A stretch of DNA of 64,000 bases from contig OX638380.1 of assembly GCA_951813855.1 (NCBI GenBank), positions 1,070,876 through 1,134,875 of the forward strand, in the 5' to 3' direction. Under the pieces are notes generated by a model. The model was not told where the DNA came from. It ran no database searches and saw only the letters and a list, made by a program, of their open reading frames with translations. This document shows, piece by piece, positions 58,950-64,000 of this stretch. Origin of the DNA: an uncultured Verrucomicrobiae bacterium. Lineage in GTDB: Bacteria > Verrucomicrobiota > Verrucomicrobiia > Limisphaerales > AAA164-E04. The position numbers and the translations under genes were made by a program. How positions within the stretch are numbered: the stretch's first letter is position 1; each line of letters opens with the position of its first letter.

Positions 58950-59004
58950 TCCCGGAGGCCCCAAACTACGGTCGCTGCGCTCCCTTCGTTTGGGGCCTCC
59001 GGGA
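58950..59004. repeat. 17-bp perfect hairpin between array and transposase gene
   Basis: TCCCGGAGGCCCCAAAC (58950-58966) is exactly complementary to 58988-59004 around a 21-nt loop with CGGTCGCTGCGCTCCCTTC. The loop resembles that of the hairpin at 42925-42987 (CGGTCGGGCTACGCCCTCCC). It is positioned where it could terminate transcription coming out of the leftward transposase gene. Confidence 0.75.
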
Positions 59005-59133
59005 GTCGAAAATTTTGAGTAATCAGTCTCTTCCATGGACTTTCGGCAGATTGGAATCATCGCCCAACCATGGAAGAAAGTAACTGGTCAGGTACCGAAA
59101 AAGGTTGAATTATCTGAACGCAACGACCTGATT

Positions 59134-61033
59134 CTATTTCAATTCAAACTTCGCCAGCATCTGATCAGGAGATGACATGACCGTTTCGACGAGATCCAAA
59201 CTCTGCTTTTTCGCCGTGTTCACGATGCTGTGCAACACGGCATAATCCTTGGCCCCTTGATACGTGCGAAAACATCCAGAGATTTTCTGACGAACTTTCA
59301 TCATGCGCCAATCGTTTTCCGCTTGATTGTTCGTGAAAGGTACATCCGGATCCGTCAGGAATCGCGAGGTGTCTTCCTGGTACTCTTGCAGCCTCACCGC
59401 TAGATTGTGCCCTTTCCGTTTCTTCTGCTTGCCTCGGCTTTTCTGGTTCAGCGGTGGCAGGGATTCATAGTGCTGAATCGCTTGATCCAGAATTCGATCG
59501 TATTCCTCCGACATCCCACGCAGTTCCGGGAAATTGTCGGGATCTCCCCCTTTTTTCTTCTTTTTCCACCGATTCATCCGGCGCAGAAGTTGTTGCATCC
59601 GTCCCGCCCATTTTTCTTCCGGATTGAGGTCCGACACCAGCTGAAGTTCTCTCAGGTGATGAGCGTTGCACCGGGCATGCTTCACTCCCTCGACCTTGTA
59701 ATACGGTTTCCAGTGGTCGTGCACCAGGCAACCCCCATGTTTCGGGAACATTGCTCCGCGTTTTTCGGATACCCGATAAACCGTCAGGCGCCGGGTGGCG
59801 ACCACGTGAAGCCAATGGAGCCTGCTGTTCACCCGAAAACCAGTCTCGTCCAGATTCTTGACCTTGCTGTCCCGGCAGACCTTTTGCTCGAGTTTCTCGA
59901 CTACGGGTTCCAGGCGTTGAGCCATCTTGCGGCACATCGCCGTTACCGTAGCCCTCGGATATCCTGATCTTGAGGAAGAGCTCCAGGATTCTCACGATCT
60001 TGTTGACGGGCAGCTGAATCTCCGCGTGCAAGATGCAGACCATTGCCATGAGCTCTGGCCCATACGGTACCGGAGCTTTCACCGATTCCGGATATGGGGC
60101 CCGAGTTATTCCCTGGCAACAAGGACAATGCCCTTCAAACGCCCGGTGCTCGATCACATGCACTTTGCCGTCCTTCAGATCAATGATCTGACGGCTGCTG
60201 TGATTCCCCGTCACGTCATCGTCAACCAGCTTCGAGCCACAGTGGCGGCAGGTATCCGGGAAGTGGTCGTCGATTTGATCCGGATCCGTTCTTGGTTGGC
60301 AGGTATGTCCCTGATGGCCGGCCTGTCCGCCAGGTTTCTTCCCCGACTTTTCTCTGAGGCTCCGGTTGCGATCGGCGGCAGGCTTTTTAGCCAATCCGTC
60401 CGATGAGGGAGGCTTGCTGCTGTTGCTGCTGTTCTGTTTCAGTCGGCGGTTGGCTTCATCCAGTGCTTGCTGAAGCATGGCGATCTCTTCATCCGCCTGA
60501 TTGGTGGCGTCATCTTTTTGCGGCTCGGAACACCCCTGTGATTCGTTCGATTTCTTCGAAGACGGCCCCTGACTGACCTCCTGATCTCCGCGTTCGTTCT
60601 GACTCAACTTGTGGCGCAACTCAGCCAATTGCTCATCCCGTTCAGCCAACTGCTTATCTCGTTCGGCTAACTGCCCACGTAGCTTGATCAACTGCTCATC
60701 TCGTTCGACCAATTGCCCACGTAGCTTGGTCAATTCATCGCACAGGTCGTTGAACCGAGAGACGTACCACTGTTCGTCGGACTCGAACAAATGAGAACGG
60801 CACGGTTGAGTGTTCCCGACAGAGCCATCAGATTTGCCTTTGAGGCTTCCCCTCACGCCTTTATCATACCCCCGATATACGAGATAGTCAAACCTTGTCC
60901 CGAAATCGGATTCTCGATCCGCTGACGGAGCCATCTCTGGATCCTGGGAACGCCTGACTGGGGATTCTCCGCCTTCGGATGTTCCCGGCCTTTCACATCG
61001 GAAAGGCCTCCCGAAGGACTGGATGGGTGCCAT
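59134..61033 (-). pseudogene. IS66 transposase (tnpC) with a single frameshift
   Basis: The N-terminal part, from about 61033, has a Gln/Glu-rich heptad region (RDEQLIKLRGQLAERDKQL), the NSSNSSKPPSSDG linker, zinc-binding CRHCG, and CPCCQG. Near 59960 one extra base after KIRIS shifts the frame. The correct continuation (RATVTAMCRKMAQRL) is in the frame ending at 59134, with NLDETGFRVNSRLHW, LVHDHWKPYY and FTNNQAENDWRMMK carrying the catalytic residues. The shift site is not a slippery heptamer I recognise, so mutation is more likely than programmed frameshifting. Confidence 0.85.
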
Positions 61034-61209
61034 TTGGGAGTAGTCCGACCAGGAACCTTCGGTTGGGCGTCCATCTACGAGATCGGAAATGGATGTGCAC
61101 TATTCGGGGTTTGTCTGATCCCTAACGGTCGAATCTGATATGCTAGATCAGGCGATTTGGGTGCCTGTGTAGTTACCTTTTTTCGATACCTGAATAGTTA
61201 CCATTTTAG

Positions 61210-61482
61210 TAATGATTTGGGAGAGTGCCAAGGCGAGCCAAGCGCGCCGGAACGATGGGAATTCTGGATCGCCTGATCGAGCCAGCGCTCGGCTTGGGCG
61301 TACTGATTTACCTGGTAATTGCGCGTTGTTCGAATCATCGTCCGCAGTGTCCCGAAAGCTCCCGACCGCGGACCCAGTCCTAATGCCATGCCATCCGGCG
61401 ACGATTCCAGTTCCGACGCCGGATGGCATGCGGAATCGTTCGCCGCAAGCCAAGCCTTTTCGCAACTGCCTGCGTCTTTCAC
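61210..61482 (-). CDS. Unrecognised ORF next to the IS66 insertion site
   Basis: A leftward frame from GTG 61482 contains KAWLAANDSACHP, GLGPRSGAFGTLRTM and QYAQAERWLDQAIQNSHRSG, and reaches the IS66 target site, where a stop follows with or without the element. The composition is protein-like, but the 5' side has an in-frame stop and a rival frame spans the same DNA. It may be the tail of a decayed gene. Confidence 0.25.
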
Positions 61483-61679
61483 CGTGGCGCCCCGAAGATA
61501 GCCGATCTATCCGGAAGTCGAGGACGGGGGCGTGCCGAGCCGCCACCCAGCGATTTCCGAAGTAACTGCCTACGTGTTGGAGTTTCAACTCCAATTTTCG
61601 CTCTCCACCATCTTTGCCTTCGCCAAACCCACTCAAATTCCATTTAACCAACTCCCATTCGGGCAATCCGTAGAATCGG

Positions 61680-62540
61680 TTGGAGACGCTTCGAGAAAAA
61701 TCCCACAGTTCAGCAGAATCCGCAAAATTCAAATTATGCTTGCCCTTCATCCTCGCTTCTGTCGGCCACTTTCGATTACCGACGGCCGGCCCCCGTTCGT
61801 GCAATTGTCCGGAGACGCCCCGGGGAATATCCCCCAGGTTTCCCCAAGGTGCAAGACCCGATGTTCGCTTACCGTTCATCCTCGCCGTTTCCATTGGGAA
61901 CGTCGAAACGGTTCGCTTGCTGCTTGACCGGGGAGCCGATATTGAAGCCAGGGACAACGACGGTCAAACGCCGCTGCTTCGCGCCGTGGTCGTTGGGAAC
62001 GTCGAAACGGTTCGATTGCTGCTGGACCGGGGAGCCGATATTGAAGTCAAGAGCGTGGGCGGCCTCATGACGCCGATGCATGCCGCCGTTGCCATTAAGG
62101 ACGTCGAATTGGTTCGATTGCTGCTGGACCGGGGAGCCGATATCAATGCCAAGAATGACGACGGTCGAACGCCGCTGCATGAAGCCGCTTACTTCGGGAA
62201 CGCTGAAACGGTTCGATTGCTGCTGGACCGGGGAGCCGATATTGACGCCGCCTGCAACCGGAGCCGGACGCCGCTGCATCATGCCGCTTACTTCGGGAAC
62301 GCTGAAACGGTTCGCTTGCTGCTGGACCGGGGAGCCGATATTAATGCCAAGGATGACGACGGTCAAACGCCGCTGCATTTTGCCGCGAAACGGGGGAACG
62401 TCGAAACGGTTCGATCGCTGCTGGACCGGGGAGCCGATATTGAAGCCAAGGCCGCCGACGGTCAAACGCCGCTGCAAATGGGCGGTAACGATGAAACCAT
62501 TACGTTATTACGCCGCGCCGGAGGGAGGGAAACTCCATAG
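61680..62540 (+). CDS. Ankyrin-repeat protein
   Basis: 286 codons. Six ankyrin repeats of about 33 residues from residue 68 on, with consensus GNVETVRLLLDRGADIEAKD-type helices (written here in parts: NVETVRLLLDRGADI and DGQTPLHFAA). The DNA repeats (99-bp unit) are nearly identical, which implies recent expansion. The first 65 residues are not ankyrin-like, contain no signal peptide and may not be translated; the true start is uncertain. Ankyrin proteins bind other proteins. No partner gene is recognisable nearby, and 62637-62864 downstream is of unknown function. Confidence 0.7.
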   Translation: METLREKSHSSAESAKFKLCLPFILASVGHFRLPTAGPRSCNCPETPRGISPRFPQGARPDVRLPFILAVSIGNVETVRLLLDRGADIEARDNDGQTPLLRAVVVGNVETVRLLLDRGADIEVKSVGGLMTPMHAAVAIKDVELVRLLLDRGADINAKNDDGRTPLHEAAYFGNAETVRLLLDRGADIDAACNRSRTPLHHAAYFGNAETVRLLLDRGADINAKDDDGQTPLHFAAKRGNVETVRSLLDRGADIEAKAADGQTPLQMGGNDETITLLRRAGGRETP

Positions 62541-62636
62541 AGTCTGCAAGAGGTTATCGTTCTCGGAACCTAGTGTTGATTCGCCGAGGAGGCGAAGGCG
62601 CGCGAATCCGCTATTGCGGCGGCTCCCAATGGCGAA

Positions 62637-62864
62637 ATGCGGGCTTTCCTTGAAGGGATGGCCGCCCGCCCCCGGCTTGGATTTGAATTTGGAAAAATCT
62701 TCGATATCCGGAAGGCATCCGGGGCCGAATATCCGGGTGGAATCGGCTCTCATGCCGTCGAAATTCAGATGCTCGGGGAGGACGGCCAATGGACGACCGT
62801 CGTTCCTGAAGCGATTCGCTGGGACCTGCCTTTTGCTATCTTCCGAGCCGTTGCCGCCGAGTAG
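62637..62864 (+). CDS. Small protein or C-terminal fragment of unknown function
   Basis: 75 codons from ATG 62637, with coding-like sequence extending 15 codons upstream in frame (AKARESAIAAAPNGE) to a TGA, so the 5' end may be lost. Visible segments are RAFLEGMAARPRLGFEFGK, YPGGIGSHAVEIQMLGEDG and EAIRWDLPFAIFRAVAAE. GC-rich with a regular protein composition. It is 96 bp downstream of the ankyrin gene in the same direction. No family recognised. Confidence 0.4.
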   Translation: MRAFLEGMAARPRLGFEFGKIFDIRKASGAEYPGGIGSHAVEIQMLGEDGQWTTVVPEAIRWDLPFAIFRAVAAE

Positions 62865-64000
62865 AGGCGAGTAGAGGCAGGAAGGGTGTGGAATTTCCCC
62901 GAAGGTTGATGCCGGAAAAGATCGGGACTGGAATGGCGAAAAACTGGCGCCCGGCCGCCCCACGCCTGCAGCAAATCGTCCTTGGCGGCACGCACGCATG
63001 ACGGCCCATCTGCCGGCAACGGATAAAACCGCGCCGCCTCCGGATCCCCGGCAGAAAGTTCCAAGCGGTCGTTCGAGATAACTTTCCAGCCTACGGCTTC
63101 GGACGAACCGGAAAAACGCTCGTTTTTACGAACCGGTGACGGGCTTCGATCCAGACGGAAATTCCCTTCTCGTTGAGCGCCTCCGGCGCGAATAAGAACT
63201 GCCTCGTCGAGCGCGAAGCGCGAGTAAGAATTCTGGCCCCCAAAATCGAAATTTTTGTTTTGGCTTTTTTCTGTTTTGCGCGAAATTTTGAGATTTCATG
63301 CGGAAATGTCCGTAGATTTACAGAGTTAGGATGAGGTTGCGCGGGCGCAAGGTGACCGTTTATAGCCGGTAGCGGGAATCTACGGTGGTAATCAGAACGG
63401 AAATTCGTCCGGTTCGGATCGGGTCGCGAAACCCCGGCATCCGACGATCTGACCGTTTTTCCGGAAGCCAGCAGTTTCCCGATCGCCGATCTCCGCGACC
63501 CGGAATTGCGGCGTGATTTTCGAGGGAAAAGATCGATCTTGGAAACGGCGAAACGGCGGCGCGGTCCTGCAGCAGATCATCCATTGCGCCCGGCCGGCAT
63601 CCCGACTCTGGGACGGCCCGGAACTTTCGATCCCCAATTATCCCAACAGGCGCGGCCAGGAAAACGCGGCCGGCGGAAATCTTACCTCTGCCGAGGATCC
63701 GGAACGGAACCACTCGGCCGAAGAGATGGTTGTGCTATGACCAGGGCCTCGATCCGATCCGGCTGCCGTTCCGGAGCAAGCGCAACTCAAACCGATCGGC
63801 GGGAAAGGTTGGACGGCGATTCTACCGCTCGGCTCCGCGATCTCGATCCGGGCCGGCGTGGCGCTTTCGATCCGGGCGGGATTGTTTCACCGCCTTGTTC
63901 ACCGCTGTTTCCAGGGCATCCTGCCCCGTCTTGATCTGGCTTTGACTCGAAACTTGCCGGCGATGATTTGGCCGCTCGATGAGCCAAGTCCGAAAACTCG
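62865..64000. other. 1.1-kb right-hand tail without a recognised gene
   Basis: I see no convincing coding frame, RNA gene or IS terminus. Two stretches (about 62915-62970 and 63527-63585) resemble each other: both contain AAGATCG, a GGCGAAA block and CTGCAGCA-ATC-TCC. An AT-rich patch at 63240-63320 could hold a promoter. Confidence 0.4.

Larger units (their letters stand above)
57295..61201 (-). mobile_element. 3.9-kb IS66-family element carrying a minisatellite
   Basis: The outer ends GTAACTATTCAGGTGCCGAA (from 57295) and, inward from 61201, GTAACTATTCAGGTATCGAA are inverted repeats. CATTTTAG is duplicated at 57287-57294 and 61202-61209, so this whole segment moved as a unit. A second left-type end lies inside at 59080 (GTAACTGGTCAGGTACCGAA), just before the transposase gene, and a second right-type end at 61161-61176. 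Between the two left ends lies 1.8 kb of passenger DNA with a tandem repeat array and about 100-bp direct repeats around 57340-57415 and 58885-59045. Confidence 0.9.

Noticed and set aside
59940..59980. Programmed ribosomal frameshift in the IS66 transposase
   Set aside because: IS66 tnpC is normally one continuous frame and I see no slippery heptamer; a simple one-base insertion is enough.
61563..61580. Another IS66 end: GTAACTGCCTACGT resembles the terminus at 13384
   Set aside because: No partner end or transposase follows; at most a solo terminus left by an old element.
61148..61957. 269-codon leftward frame opposite the start of the ankyrin gene
   Set aside because: It spans the IS66 target duplication and the antisense of the ankyrin repeats, with no recognisable domain; a shadow frame.

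Overview
The window looks like a chromosomal segment of a PVC-superphylum bacterium, most likely Verrucomicrobiota. This is inferred from gene content: a Cys-type sulfatase, PQQ-like beta-propeller proteins, a propeller/cytochrome c protein, a large DUF5060-type glycoside-hydrolase-like protein, and very many insertion sequences. Backbone genes are GC-rich. The AT-rich stretches (about 15.3-18.8 kb and 54.2-57.2 kb) look acquired.

Backbone, left (1-10.8 kb). Six genes read leftward with gaps of 3-59 bp: two PQQ-like beta-propeller proteins, a small membrane protein, a sodium:solute symporter, an AMP-forming ligase and an aldehyde dehydrogenase that runs off the window. They look like one catabolic unit: extracellular sensing or oxidation, uptake, then activation and reduction of a carboxylate or oxidation of an aldehyde. 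purC diverges from them. Then come a decayed Eco29kI-type endonuclease and a XerC/D recombinase.

First accessory block (10.9-22.0 kb). An IS4-family element (9-bp target duplication), a decayed IS66 element, a 5'-truncated IS630 gene and an ISNCY-type element (TAATTA duplication) have broken a two-gene unit. That unit is an ABC/AAA-type ATPase C-terminus followed by a 116-codon gene of unknown function, which reads through in one frame once the ISNCY element is removed. A 1014-aa N6-adenine methyltransferase follows.

Backbone, middle (22.8-35.5 kb): the glycoside-hydrolase-like protein, ileS, a sulfatase, a propeller/cytochrome c protein with an N-terminal frameshift, tRNA-Ser(CGA), an SRPBCC/GyrI-like protein and tRNA-Arg(CCG).

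Nested insertion sequences (36.0-53.2 kb). Target-site duplications give the order. An ISAzo13-like element (38012-48683) was split by an IS4-family element (39175-46327). That was split by an IS66 element (39307-44361), which was split by an IS21 element (39992-43076). A further IS66 copy sits in the first element. Next to it, an Eco29kI-type restriction gene (48927-53169) was split by an IS1634-like element (49312-53008), itself split by a second ISAzo13-like copy (51381-52921).

Right end (53.3-64.0 kb). There is a serine recombinase broken into two oppositely oriented halves, and an AT-rich three-gene cluster of membrane-anchored proteins of unknown function with two paralogues. A 3.9-kb IS66 element with a perfect 8-bp target duplication follows; it carries a 1.4-kb minisatellite (201/204-bp units) as passenger DNA. 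An ankyrin-repeat protein and a gene-poor tail complete the window.
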